NCBI GenBank assembly: GCA_030323885.1
Contig: CM059189.1
Location: forward strand, 44,895,015-44,959,014
DNA length: 64,000 nucleotides
From: Branchipolynoe longqiensis
Lineage: Eukaryota > Annelida > Polychaeta > Phyllodocida > Polynoidae
Direction of reading: 5' to 3'
Part shown: one piece after another, positions 20,210-30,504 of the stretch
How positions within the stretch are numbered: position 1 is the first letter of the stretch
Layout: every line of letters starts with the position of its first letter
The notes under the pieces: generated by a model
What the model was told of the DNA's origin: nothing
Seen by the model: only the letters and a program-made list of their open reading frames with translations
Databases searched by the model: none
Translations under genes and position numbers: made by a program

Positions 20210-22262
20210 GCAAATAGGCGTAAAAATTTAGCACGTGTAACTTGTCAATCTGTTCATTCTTTTGCTAATTCTATTACTCGCGAAAAAACTTCCGTTCCGA
20301 CTAAAACAATTTTTTATGTTTCTTTAAATGATTCTGGTTATTCTGGTAGTAACGCTGTTGGTAAGAAAGGTCTAGAATGTGCTACGCCCCCTCTGCCTGA
20401 TGTAGGTCACCCGACCGACAACTTGATACTAGGCCACATGGCGGCCGAAATTGCTGCTGCCACTCGACCTACTTCAGCTATAAGTTACGTAACACCCCTT
20501 CCGGCTTGGGAAAATATACAATCTGATTGGTTAACTGTTAAATCAGACCCTATGTTTTATTTTGTTTCTGCAATTGACGTAAATTTTCCTTATGAATCTA
20601 GGAAATCATTTTCTGTTACTCGTGCTTGTTTTGACGCCAACTGCCTATGTATGCATTACATTGCCGGTCAGTTGACACAATTTAAACCTTGCCGCGTATT
20701 TGTTGAATTATTTTTCCGCGGCGATTCTGACCCTGACTGGGCTTATATTCTGCACGGCGCAATTTTCGGCTTTAGAGTAATTAATGAAAATTTTCATGCC
20801 TCTTATTCTGCAAAATTTAACCCTTCTGTTGACATTATTCATGCTGAGTTTATCGAAAAAAAATTGTTGTCCTGAATTGAAGCTTGGCTATTTAACTAAA
20901 ACCTCTAAGCCTCCGAATTGCTCTCATAATATATTTTGTGTTCCAAAATCGCCTACCGGCTTGCGGTTAATTGTTGACTGTAGCAAGCCGTTTAATAGGT
21001 CAGTTAATAATTTTGTTGATGAAACTTGTTGTAAATTTAACTATAAAACTCTCAACACTTTGGTGAAAATGTTATGTAAGAACGATTTTCTCTCTATAAT
21101 CGATATAAAAGACGCCTATCGGGCCATTACTATCCACCCTATTGATAGGCATAATCAAGGTTTAATTTGGAAATTAAACGGAACCATTCAATATTTTCTT
21201 GATAATAGACTTTCTATGGGCTTGTCCAGTAGTCCTTATATATTTAGTAAAGTTTCGGATTTCATTTACCGTTGTGCTGTACGGCAGGGCGTCACCAGAG
21301 TGGTCAATTATCTTGATGACTTTGCGATTCTGGGTGACTCTTTCGCTGGATGTGTCAATAGCCAGCTGATCCTAGTTAATATTCTGAGACGGTTGGGGTT
21401 TTTTGTTAGCTTCACCAAACTTCTTTCCCCATCGACTTCAAACCGTTTCCTTGGGATCGATGTCGACACTGTACAAATGCAGCTCCGACTTCCTCCAGAG
21501 AAAATTCTAAAATTAAAATTAGAGTTGAGGGTTTTTTTGAATAAGAGGAAGGCTACCCGTAAACAATTAGAGCGCCTTGGTGGGCGCTTGTCACATTGCG
21601 CGACTGTTGTCAAGGGCGGGAGATCATTCTCCTCTAGGATATACGATGCTATCAGGGCTCTCCGCCACCCATGCCATAAGTTCCGCCTTAACGCTGCATT
21701 TCGTGATGAAATAAATTGGTGGTTGTCCTATGTTGACTCTTTTAATGGTTACAAGAAAATTCTCGGCATCCACACTCAATCATTATCAGTGTATACTGAT
21801 GCATCGAACACTGGGTTTGGTGCATTGCACCAATATGATTGGTGCGTGGGTTTCTTTAATGCTGACGCTGTTCCTCACAAACTATTCCAACACATTGCTC
21901 CTTCTGACAAATCGTGTTCTAATGCTCACATAAATGTACGCGAGATGTGGGCGGTCGTGGCAGCTACTGACCGTTGGTGTGTTAACTGGGTTAATAAGAA
22001 TGTTATTTTTGTAACGGACAACACAACTGTCCTTGCCGCCTTGAATACTGGCAAGTCTGCCAATCCTATTATAATGAACTGGTTAAAAAGGCTCTTCTGG
22101 GTCTCCGTTAGATACAATTTTAATATTTCTGCTGTACACATTAAAACCAATTATAATTCAATTTGTGATGGCTTAAGCAGGTGGGGAGACAAAAATTCTC
22201 GTGCTAGAGTGCCAGCTGCTGACCATAGCTCGTTACTCTGCTGCTCACACTTATTTCATTAA
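20210..22262 (+). pseudogene. Ngaro-like RT/RNase H, one frameshift
   Basis: 20210-20875 is open in the gag frame and covers the N-terminal extension. At the run of eight A (20856-20863) the frame changes, and 20864-22262 carries the enzyme. RT blocks seen: LRLIVDCSKPFNRSVN, FLSIIDIKDAYRAITI, LSMGLSSSPYIFS and the catalytic VVNYLDDFAILG. RNase H follows with all four acidic residues: Asp in VYTDASNTG, Glu in INVREMW, Asp in VTDNTTV and Asp in ICDGLSRWG. The frame ends TAA at 22260 and overlaps the YR frame. Everything needed for activity is present except the A-run shift, which could be an indel, a consensus error or a slippery site. Confidence 0.85.
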
Positions 22263-22264
22263 CT

Positions 22265-23250
22265 TCTACATTTGAACTTTCACTTGCAGGTCTTGCTGCG
22301 CTTCATTCTGAGGCGAAACACATTGCCTCGCATTATTACGCTCCGAACAGCATCGCCACGCGGTCCATGCAATTGAGAAAATACTTTAAATTCATTGATG
22401 AATTCCACGGGTTGCTCACCCCGACTCCATGCCCCCCTACTCAGGTAGCCATTTACGTTGCTTGGCTCTCTCATTCTTTGAAGTATGCTTCTGTTACCAA
22501 TTATTTGTCGGCCTTAAATTTCTTCCTCCGGTCTGAGGGTGTTCCCCCTATTGATTACTCAAACCACACTATAAAGACGACCTTAGGCGGTCTTAAGCGG
22601 ATTTTGGGCCAGTCGGTTAAATCGGCTGCCCCCCTTCTGCCTCGGCACCTATCGCTAATTTTTTCAAAGTTCTCTAATTCTGTTGGCCACACTGCCACCA
22701 GGGCCGCTATTCTGACTGGCTTTCGTGGCCTTCTTCGGAAATGTCAATTAACTGATTCAGACTCTGTGCTGTTGCGGTCGGATTTTTCTTTTTTCCCTTG
22801 GGGGATGATGTTATCCGTTCGGAAATCAAAAACTATTCAGTTCTCTGAGCGCAAACTTTTAATCCCCATTTCCAAATTGAGGAATCAGGAGTTGTGTGCC
22901 GTTTTTTGGACTCTTAAACATTTCGCGCAGGCTCCATTACCTGCCGACGGGCCTGCTTTCCAAGTTCCTGCTCCCGAGGGGGGTTTATGCCTCTTCCTTA
23001 CAGGAAATTGCAATCTACTATAAAGATTTTTACTCGTGCCGTTGGCTTAAATCCTGACGATTTTTCTTGCCACTCCTTGAGAAGGGGGGGTTGTACCTTT
23101 TTACATATGCAGGGGGCCTCATTAGAGGAGCTTAAAACCTGTGGTGATTGGCGTTCGGACTGTATTTATAAATATATCGCTCAGCCAATATCTGAACGTA
23201 TCTTGAATGACATGAAGGTTTCTAACTCCCTCGACGAAATCTCCTTTTAA
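22265..23250 (+). pseudogene. Ngaro-like tyrosine recombinase, one frameshift
   Basis: The frame is open from before 22265. The first ATG is at 22367, but LAALHSEAKHIASHYYAPNS upstream looks like YR N-terminal sequence, so the start is probably earlier or produced from the RT frame. The core-binding part (QLRKYFKFIDEF) leads to the catalytic Arg in LTGFRGLLRKCQLTD. At the six-G run 22978-22983 the frame shifts. The second piece (to 23250) has His and Arg in CHSLRRGG, Trp in CGDWRS and Tyr in YKYIAQP, which completes the set. The enzyme would integrate the element DNA. A poly-T-rich stretch (23273-23320) and B1 follow. Confidence 0.85.
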
Positions 23251-23348
23251 TTTTCCCTTTTCCACCATTATTGTTTGTTTTTTTTTGTTTTTTTTTTGTT
23301 TTTTTTTCTTCCTTTTCTTCTTCTTGCTGGGTTCGGGCGTTCGCCCTT

Positions 23349-23528
23349 GGCGTTTGCCCAGCCAGATATCCTATGATGTTATGCTATTGATTACCTATTG
23401 TTGATATTGCCTATTGTCAACTCTTATCTACGGATATGTTATACACTCTTATTATATCATTATTGCCTGTTGCTGTTGTTAATAAATGATATCGCCCATA
23501 CCTAGTCGTTGCCTCCCTTCAGCCTACA
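23349..23528 (+). repeat. Split direct repeat B1
   Basis: Starts GGCGTTTGCCCAGCCAGATA and ends CTTCAGCCTACA. It matches B2 except for one clear difference (CTATGATG against CTATGCTG). It contains an AATAAA near 23490. Confidence 0.9.
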
Positions 23529-23549
23529 GCTCGTATACAGTGAATTGTA

Positions 23550-23729
23550 TACTGGTGTAGAGCGAGGGGTTCCGGCAACTCTATTCTATTCGGCCCGCTG
23601 CCATTGTGGTTCCCGGGTTCGACGCTAGGGCGCGTGCAGCGCCTGTGTCGCGCTGCTCTGGACACTGGTCACTGCAGTTGCCCGGCACTCGGTCGGCTGC
23701 ACTTCGGAGTGACACACCTCTCACTGTTT
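23550..23729 (+). repeat. Split direct repeat A2
   Basis: Identical to A1 over 180 bases. It is followed by a T run (23728-23746) that leads into B2. The 21 bases between B1 and A2 (from GCTCGTATACAGTG) may belong to A and be hidden in the gap at A1. Confidence 0.9.
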
Positions 23730-23755
23730 TTTTTTTTTTTTTTTTTCTTAGGTAG

Positions 23756-23935
23756 GGCGTTTGCCCAGCCAGATATCCTATGCTGTTATGCTATTGATTA
23801 CCTATTGTTGATATTGCCTATTGTCAACTCTTATCTACGGATATGTTATACACTCTTATTATATCATTATTGCCTGTTGCTGTTGTTAATAAATGATATC
23901 GCCCATACCTAGTCGTTGCCTCCCTTCAGCCTACA
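23756..23935 (+). repeat. Split direct repeat B2 (right end of element)
   Basis: Second copy of B. The element ends at CAGCCTACA, directly next to an AT microsatellite. Confidence 0.9.
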
Positions 23936-24100
23936 ATAATATATATATAATTATATATATACTGCTATAAATAATTATATATGTATGTTATATAATGCAT
24001 CAATTGAATATAGACAGGCATTATTGCATACTTGTTTTCTATTACCTGTTATATATAATTATATATATTATCTATATAATATATATATACATGTGTTTGT

Positions 24101-24146
<46 letters not shown>

Positions 24147-24158
24147 TATTGTATAAGG
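23936..24158. repeat. AT microsatellite and AT-rich spacer
   Basis: Runs of ATATAT, the longest at about 24106-24144, just before the 1.06-kb unit. A shorter AT run (1949-1958) holds the same place at copy 1. Confidence 0.85.
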
Positions 24159-25223
24159 CATGTGTCGTGAGGAAGGTGTGTCATGTTATGATGAGGTAAT
24201 CATGAGGTCATCGTGAGGTTATCGTGAGGTCATGCTTCCACTTGTGTCACGACGCTGTGGTCTTCTCTGTGGCGGAGAGGTTAGAGTGTCTGACTTTTTT
24301 CTAGGTCAAACTCCTAATCTGAAGGTTGGTGGTTCGATTCCCCATGCCCCCCACCTCTGCCAATTTGGAGTTCCACCGCTGTGTATAACCTACAGCATCA
24401 TCAAAGGCCAGTTGCTCTCATACCATGTCTATGTGGTGGGGGAGGTTCAACATTCCTTGGGTCGGTAAAAGTGTAGGGTCGGGCTTTCTATCGACAAACT
24501 GTTTAATGCACTTCTCCAGCTCATGCCTTTATGAGCCTCCTCTGATCCAGTTTATATACACCCACCCACCCACCCTCCCACACCCACCCACCTACCCACC
24601 AAACCACCCACCCACTCACCGGGGCGGGGTGGGAGTCGGGGTCGGGTCGGGCGGTTTCATGAAGGCGGTGTCGTGGAGGTCGGTGGCTGGGCTGTCTGGG
24701 GAGGGTCCCTCGTGGGGCTGGGCTGTGTCGTCCGAGGTGTGAGGTGCGAGGTGATGATCCCCGGCTTCGTCTGGGCGGCGTTTCGATCGGTGTTCGGGCT
24801 GTCGGTGGAGATCGCGGGGCTGTCGGCAGTGGTTGGGGTGAGGCGCCGGGAAAGGCCCCCCGGGCCGGCCGGGGGGAGGCCGGCGGATCAAAAATCCGCC
24901 GAGGCGGCCGGGGTCTGGCGCTCACGGGCTTGCTTGGTGCGGCAACCGGCCTCGCTGTGCATCGTTAATATGCGCCGTACATTGGCGCAATATGCACAGA
25001 CGTGCCGGCGCCTGTCTCCCACCTCGCCGTGAGCCTCCCCGACGGGAGCCCGATCGCACGAGGCGGGGTCACGGTTCCAAGCGGAGCAGGGGGCCCCGTG
25101 AGCGTGCCTATCGTAGGCGGTGCGGGCGTCGACTTGGTGCCGGGGGAGGTGGGCGCCTCGGGCCCCATCTTGTGCCGGGCTGGGGGGCGTGTCGAGGGGG
25201 TCGACGGTCAGCATGCTGTCGAC
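24159..25223. repeat. 1.06-kb repeated unit, copy 2
   Basis: Counterpart of 1973-3036. Here the gag part continues uninterrupted to 25995, which shows what the first gap removed. Confidence 0.9.
24264..24508 (+). mobile_element. SINE-A, 3'-truncated, inside copy 2
   Basis: Same head (GGAGAGGTTAGAGTGTCTGA, then B box GGTTCGATTCC) and same truncation point as 2078-2322, so the SINE was already in the unit before duplication. Confidence 0.75.
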
Positions 25224-25995
25224 TCGGATGTTGTTGAGGGCCACGGGGTCGTGCCACCCCTGGGGGAGCCTCCCGTCCGCGATCCACGAGAAGATGGTCT
25301 CTGAGTACCGGCGGACGACCGGCCAGGGGTGGAGGAGGTTATCCCTCATGATGGTGAGGTGATGGTGGTGGAGGCCCCGGAGAGAGTGGGCCGGGAACGA
25401 GGGGTGGTTGACCAAGGTGAGGAGGGCGAGGTGATATTCGTCCTTGGTGGCTTCACCCAGCTTCACCGGCTTGCGTCCCGGCCCCCTCTCCACCAGGTCG
25501 CAGGGGAAGACATAATCCGAGGGGACACCTCGGCGCCGGACGGCGTGGTGCGCCTCGGCGGAGGCCAGTATATCGCGGACTGCGTCGGCCGCGGATGCTG
25601 GGCTGTGCTCCGCCGTCTCGTGGCGGTAGGCGGGCGACGGTCGCGGGGCGGCGGTGAGGCGGTTGTACCCCTCGTATTGCGGGTGCACCGCCCCGGGGAG
25701 AGTCGCTTGAGGCGGAGCAGGCGGTCGGCTCCCGATCGGGTCGAGGGCCCGAGGTGCTTGGACGGGCGGCAGGGCGAAGGCCGCCTCCCGCGTTGATAGG
25801 GGCTGGGGGGTGTCCGGGGCTCCTCGGGGGACCCCGGCCTCGACGGCTTCGATGCGGGCGGTGAGGCGGTGTGAGCGCCTCCAGGATGGCGGTGGTATCA
25901 CTTGAGGGGCGGCCCGACGGCGCCGAAGGTGACGCCGAGGCGGAGTAGGCTGCGGAGCCTCCCGGGGAGCCCGAGGAGGGCCCTGGGGTGCTCAT
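24888..25995 (-). pseudogene. DIRS-like gag, one frameshift
   Basis: The likely start is ATG 25995-25993 (MSTPGPSSGSPGGSAAY). The frame changes near 25880, between DTTAILEAL and RLTARIEAVEAGV, a short coiled-coil region comparable to the gag at 5675-6542. A Pro-rich linker follows, then a conserved-looking domain (YVFPCDLVERGPGRK, DEYHLALLTLVNHPSFPAHS, VVRRYSETIFSWIADGRLPQ). The C-terminus has a Cys/His cluster (CSAWN, HVCAYC, H, C). GC content is far above the surroundings. No RT or YR lies downstream on the minus strand, so this is a gag-only remnant or the gag of a non-autonomous element. Confidence 0.65.
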
Positions 25996-26375
25996 GACGG
26001 TAGTCCTGGCGTTCTTTCGGCCTTTCCCCGTCCGCGCCCGGGCATGATGAATCGGTCCGAGGAGGAGTAGCCCAAAGAAAAAGGGTGAGGATCTGGGAAG
26101 GCGGCAGGAAGGCGAGTGCCTGAGGGAGGCGGGGGGAGGGCTTATAAGGGAACGGGGACGGGCGACAGCAGGTGAGGTGTGAATGCTGCCGGCCCGGGGG
26201 AGGGCGAGAGGTGGCGAGCAGCGGGCGTCGGGTGAGGTGAGAGAGCTGCGCGACACGGGGCCGGGGGGAGGAGGGGGCGCGCGGCGGCGTCGGGCGAGGT
26301 GGGAAAGCAGCGCGACAGCGCGGGGCGGGGGAGGGTCTCTTCCTCTCCTCGCATCAAGCGTAATGCTACGCATTA

Positions 26376-26445
26376 CGACCAATGGTGAAAACAAGTCTAT
26401 TCAGACTTATCCATAATAGGCAATATAAAACTTCAAGAAAAACGC
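26376..26445 (+). mobile_element. SINE-A 3' end fragment
   Basis: CCAATGGTGAAAACAAGTCT through CTTCAAGAAAAAC, matching the last 60 bases of the full copy at 50755-51066. The head is missing. Confidence 0.75.
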
Positions 26446-26466
26446 TGTGTACAAGACTGCACTAAG

Positions 26467-27273
26467 GCAAAGACCCTATAATACTAAGACGGCTCACTCC
26501 CTATCTCTCCCATGGTAATGTAAATTTCGCAGTGCCACCTTGTGGTGGGTTTGATCAGCCCAGCTGCTGGTTGGTGTTTCACATGTAAACAGATACAATT
26601 ATATTATACATGAGATAGGTACGCATGAATACACATCAATATGAAATTGCTATGAACAAATACACATCATCATCAGCATCATCATCAGCATCACCCAACC
26701 CGCGGTCATACCCCCTTCTGAGTCACAGTACAGGCTGACTGAGCCATCTAATACCCCTGTCACACTACGACGTAACGAGCAAACGTAAGCCTGACGTGAT
26801 CACGTTTCATCATTACGTTGACCTACGTTGACCTACGTTGGATTACGTTATGATGACGTCAGAATGACGTCGAGCTACGTCACGTTACGTCATATTACAT
26901 AGGCGTGCGTCAAGGTTTTGAACCTGTTAAAAACTTTCGACGTGATGCGAACGTAAGGGTTTACGTTCGCCGTACATTCTGTACACGTTCGGCGAACGTC
27001 AATGACGTTAAACGGACGTTTGTCAAACGTTCCTCGCTACGTTCCACTACGGTCCACTACGTTCCACTCGTTGACCCACATTAAAACCGGTGCAAATGTC
27101 CATGCGGCGTAATGGGAACGTCAGGAGAACGTCAGGAAAACGTCAGGAGAACGTGCATTCAACGTACGTTCAATGTCTCACTTACCCACCCACCTACCCA
27201 GAGCCTGGCTCTCCCTACACCGACGTCGTTGCGTCGTAGTGTGACAGCCCCATTAGTATTATAGGGTCTTTGA
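26467..27273. mobile_element. TIR element GCAAAGACC, split by a MITE
   Basis: The ends GGCAAAGACCCTATAATACT and AGTATTATAGGGTCTTTG are inverted. Flanking ACTAA occurs on both sides. The interior matches 29371-29754 (GCAGTGCCACCTTGTGGTGG, TCATCATCATCAGC). A second MITE (26752-27252) is inserted near its right end. Non-coding; superfamily unclear. Confidence 0.75.
26752..27252. mobile_element. MITE, CCCTGTCACACTACGACG ends, ACGT-rich core
   Basis: Ends TACCCCTGTCACACTACGAC and GTCGTAGTGTGACAGCCCCA, flanked by TAA/TTA (one mismatch from a 3-bp duplication). The intact sister element at 29371-29754 shows the uninterrupted site CGTCTTAGTATTATAG. The core repeats ACGTT, GACGT and AACGTCAGGA words. 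A TAA/TTA target suggests PIF/Harbinger. Confidence 0.8.
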
Positions 27274-27276
27274 CTA

Positions 27277-28017
27277 ATACCCCTGTCACACTATGACGTA
27301 ACGAGCCAACGTGAGCCTAACGTGACGATTTTTCGTCATTACGTTGCCGTACGTTGGGTTACGTTATGATGACGTCATAATGACGTTAGAGTGACGTCGA
27401 GCTACGTCATATTACGTCGTGTTACGTCGGCGCGCGTCAAGGTTTTGAACCTGTTCAAAACTTTCGACGTATCTCGACGTGAAGCCGTTACGTCGGGATG
27501 ACGTGACAATGACGTTAGGTAGACGTTCCGCGATCGTTATAGCAGCGTAAATGACGTTAGAGTCACGTTATGTCACGTCAGACCGACGGCCCGGGTGGGA
27601 GCAACGTGTGGCCAGCGTTTTGCACGTTACGGTCACGTTACGGTCACGTTACGGTCACGTTACGGTCACGTTACGGTCACGTTACGGTCACGATTACGGT
27701 CACGTTACGGTCACGTTACGGTCACGTTACGGTCATGTTATGGTGGCGTTACGGTGGCGTTACGGTCACGTTACGTCCACGTCGCACCCGTTACGGCGAC
27801 GTTACGCTCACGTTACACTAACGCCCGGTCACGTCGCCAATTACCCCTCCCCCCTAACGTTGTCACGTTACAGCTAAGGTCACGACGTACACCAACGTTA
27901 CTTTCACGTTACGCTCACGTCCACAATTTGCATATTACGCCCATAACGTCGACGTAATATAATTATTTTCACGTTCTGCCTACGCTGACGTAGTCACGTC
28001 GTAGTGTGACAGGGGCA
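27277..28017. mobile_element. MITE with ACGTTACGGTC array core
   Basis: Ends TACCCCTGTCACACTATGAC and CGTCGTAGTGTGACAGGGGC, with TAA on both sides. The core contains about a dozen ACGTTACGGTC units in tandem (27625-27735), flanked by further ACGT-based words. Chance reading frames over the array are not genes. Confidence 0.85.
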
Positions 28018-28150
28018 TAAGGGTGGTGGTGGGTTGTCTGACCTGCAGGAGGCAGACATTGCTACCCGTCACCATCACGCCTGACGTTTGGCACTCCTAA
28101 CAGAGATCAATCAATGCCTTGTCAGTTCGCTATTATTAATATTAACTTTA

Positions 28151-28675
28151 GCCCCAGTCACACTATGGGTTGCGACCAAAAGGCCGGCTGGTCGCCGACT
28201 GGGCACCGACTGGTTGCCAACCAAGTCGGCGACCACTATAGTATAAGTGGTTGGCGACCTCATTGAGGCTATGTAAAGATTTAACTCTTAATTTCAACTA
28301 CAATATTTCACCTGATATCTCAGTATATTTCACATTAACAGCTAAATCTTTCAAATAAAACTAAAAATGTATTTTTATTTGTAAATTGGCGGAATATTGC
28401 CCGAGAGTTGTTATTAACACGGTGCCCGCCAGTCGCCATGGTTACAACACTGGAGGACACTGGAAAAATCTGTCAGTGTAAAGAGAGCTCTATTGTTTAA
28501 AGCCTAGGTCACACCTACCCGGATCAGGGGCCGGACGAGCCCCGAACCCACACTCACCCTTGACGTCTTTGCAACCAAAACAATGGTTACCGATGTGTGG
28601 GCGTCACTGGTGAGTGTGGGTTGTTTGGTCTAAGGTGGTCGCAAAGTGGTCACAATTTGTAGTGTGACTGGGGCA
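28151..28675. mobile_element. MITE, GCCCCAGTCACACTA ends, GTGGTCGCAAA words
   Basis: Ends GCCCCAGTCACACTATGGG and TTTGTAGTGTGACTGGGGCA, with TTA on both sides. The core has GGTCGCCGACTGG, TTGGCGACC and GGTGGTCGCAAAG words. Non-coding. Confidence 0.8.
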
Positions 28676-28689
28676 TTAGGTGTTCGGCG

Positions 28690-28921
28690 TTCTCTGTGGC
28701 AGATTGGTTAGAGTGTCTGACTTTTTTCTAGGTCAGACTCCTAATCTGAGGGTCGGCGGTTCGATTCCCTGTGCCCCCAGCTCTGCCAATTTGGATTTTC
28801 ACCGCTGTGTATAACTTACAGCGTCATAAAAGGCCGGTTGCTCTCATACCATGTCTATGTGGTGTGGGAGGTTAAAAATCCCTTGGGTCAGTAAAAGTGT
28901 AGGCTCGGGCTTTCTATCGAC
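28690..28921 (+). mobile_element. SINE-A copy
   Basis: Box A (GGTTAGAGTGTCTGAC) and box B (GGTTCGATTCC) are present. It ends at TTTCTATCGA, where it joins another repeat (28922-28975) whose AAATTTC...TCTTCC words recur near 33106, 34870 and 49430. Confidence 0.8.
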
Positions 28922-29370
28922 CAGCAGTGGAATGAGGAAGACCAGTCGTCTATGACTGAAATTTCCCCTGCTTAAACAACTAATGGACCAAAAATAAAAA
29001 GGTAGTTATGACAGTTTGAAAGAAGGCCCGAGTCTGTGGCTGTTGGGGTTTTCCGAAATGTTGGCCACACACTACTTTATTATATCCCAGTCACACTACT
29101 GCCTGCGACCACTTTGCGACCACAAAAAAAGGGGTGCTCGCAAACTAGTCGCAAAGTGGTCCTCAGTGGTCGCCGACCTCATTGCGACTGAATTGATCGC
29201 TCAGAGGTCGGAAATCATTGCTTTGGTCGCAAAAAGGTTGCAAGGAGGTGGGTTCTTTGGTCCAAAGTGGTCGCAAAGTGGTCGCAAAGTGGTCGCAAAG
29301 TGGTCGCAAAGTGGTCGCAAAGTGGTCGCAAAGTGGTCGCAAAGTGGTCGCAAAGCGTAGTGTAGTATAA

Positions 29371-29754
29371 GCAAAGACCGTATAGTACTAAGACGGCTCA
29401 CTCCCTATCTCTCCCATGGTAATGTAAATTTTGCAGTGCCACCTTGTGGTGGGTTTGATCAGCCCAGCTGCTGGTTGGTGTTTCACATGTAAACACATGC
29501 AATTATATTATACATGAGATAGGTAAGTATGAATACACATCAACATGAAATTGCTATGAACAAATACACATCATCATCATCATCATCATCAGCATCACCA
29601 TCATCACACATCTTTCACATTCATATATACATTTATACATATCATATAGCACCTATTTAACCAAGAGAACAGCCAGCGTACCAAGTGGTGGGTTTGATCA
29701 TTTTGATTACACAGTGCAGGCTTAGTGAGCCGTCTTAGTATTATAGGGTCTTTG
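29371..29754. mobile_element. TIR element GCAAAGACC, intact 384-bp copy
   Basis: Ends GCAAAGACCGTATAGTACTA and TAGTATTATAGGGTCTTTG, flanked on both sides by GTATAA. The interior includes a CAT microsatellite. Non-coding. It serves as the empty-site reference for the MITE at 26752-27252. Confidence 0.8.
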
Positions 29755-29801
29755 GTATAAGTAATGTACCTGTGTTATTTTTAAATGGGGAAAACACCTC
29801 A

Positions 29802-29914
29802 TAAGTATTGTACTTTTGCTTTCTATTTTTTCACGTGAAAGAATTCCTGATATAGATATCAACTTGTGTGTAAATTGATCATGTAGAAATAAATATTTTA
29901 TTATTATTATTATT
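29802..29914 (+). repeat. Retroposon-like 3' tail with ATT microsatellite
   Basis: CACCTCATAAGTATTGTACT through TTGATCATGTAGAAATAA into (ATT)n. The same sequence and tail recur at 59850-59990. It looks like the 3' end of a non-LTR retroposon; the body is not present. Confidence 0.55.
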
Positions 29915-30059
29915 ATAGTGTGACGGGGGTTTTACGCGAATATTATCCACGATCGAGTACACTTGTATAAAATTACTCGCAGGTAGTGGTTAACACATAA
30001 AGGCTATATTTTTATACCCACAGTTTACTCTCTTTGTAAAAATTAGTAAATTTGTTTTT

Positions 30060-30254
30060 ACTGTAAACCTCTCTAAATCGACCGACCATGGGACTGACTT
30101 TAAATAGTCCAATTACGGAGGTGGTCGGTTTAGGGAGTTAACAAAAAATAATTACAATGGTATTGTATGGGGGTTCGTTTGGGACCCAAATAAAGCGATC
30201 GATATAGGGGAGTGGTTGATCTGTGGAGGTGGTCGGTTAGAGAGGTTTTACTGT
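30060..30254 (+). mobile_element. Pogo/Tigger-like MITE, copy 1
   Basis: A roughly 195-bp element with ends (A)CTGTAAACCTCTCTAAATCG and GGTTAGAGAGGTTTTACTGT. The interior has GGACCCAAATAAAGCGATCG. Other copies: 41597, 41901, 49532 and 52391. TA targets and CAGTAAAACC ends fit the pogo/Tigger group. Confidence 0.75.
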
Positions 30255-30504
30255 ATATCCTACCCACTGCTGTGGGGTAGGGAACTAGCACTTGAGCCTC
30301 CTGGTCAACTGTTAAAATGCAGCCAGCCAGGTCAATATGACTCAGAGTGCCCGTGTGCATCCAGGCGACCACCTCCATTCCACCCAAATTTTGAATTTGT
30401 AATAAATAGTCGGTTCTTTTTTTTGAGGATCCCAGCCAGATATGTTGTCGTCCAAACTTAAGCTGTTCACCTTGTTTTTTAATTAACTTATTTTTACCTC
30501 TAAT

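Larger units (their letters stand above)
19043..23935 (+). mobile_element. Ngaro-like YR retrotransposon, nearly complete
   Basis: The order is A1 (19043-19222), gag, RT/RNase H, YR, B1 (23349-23528), A2 (23550-23729), B2 (23756-23935). This is the split-direct-repeat architecture known for Ngaro and PAT-type YR retrotransposons. The A copies are identical over the 180 bases visible, and B1 and B2 differ at about one base, which indicates a very recent insertion. AATAAA lies in each B repeat. No methyltransferase-like DIRS tail or inverted repeat is present. Three reading-frame interruptions are described in the gene entries. Confidence 0.9.
29085..29929. mobile_element. MITE with GTGGTCGCAAA array, interrupted
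   Basis: The left end is TCCCAGTCACACTACTGCC and the right end ATAGTGTGACGGGGG. The core has nine tandem GTGGTCGCAAA units (29266-29357). A GCAAAGACC element (29371-29754) is inserted inside. The rest of the right half is a retroposon-like tail (29802-29914). Confidence 0.65.

Noticed and set aside
25453..26394. Arg/Pro-rich minus-strand frame upstream of the gag start
   Set aside because: Only the part from 25995 onward joins the gag. The rest reflects high GC content without a domain.
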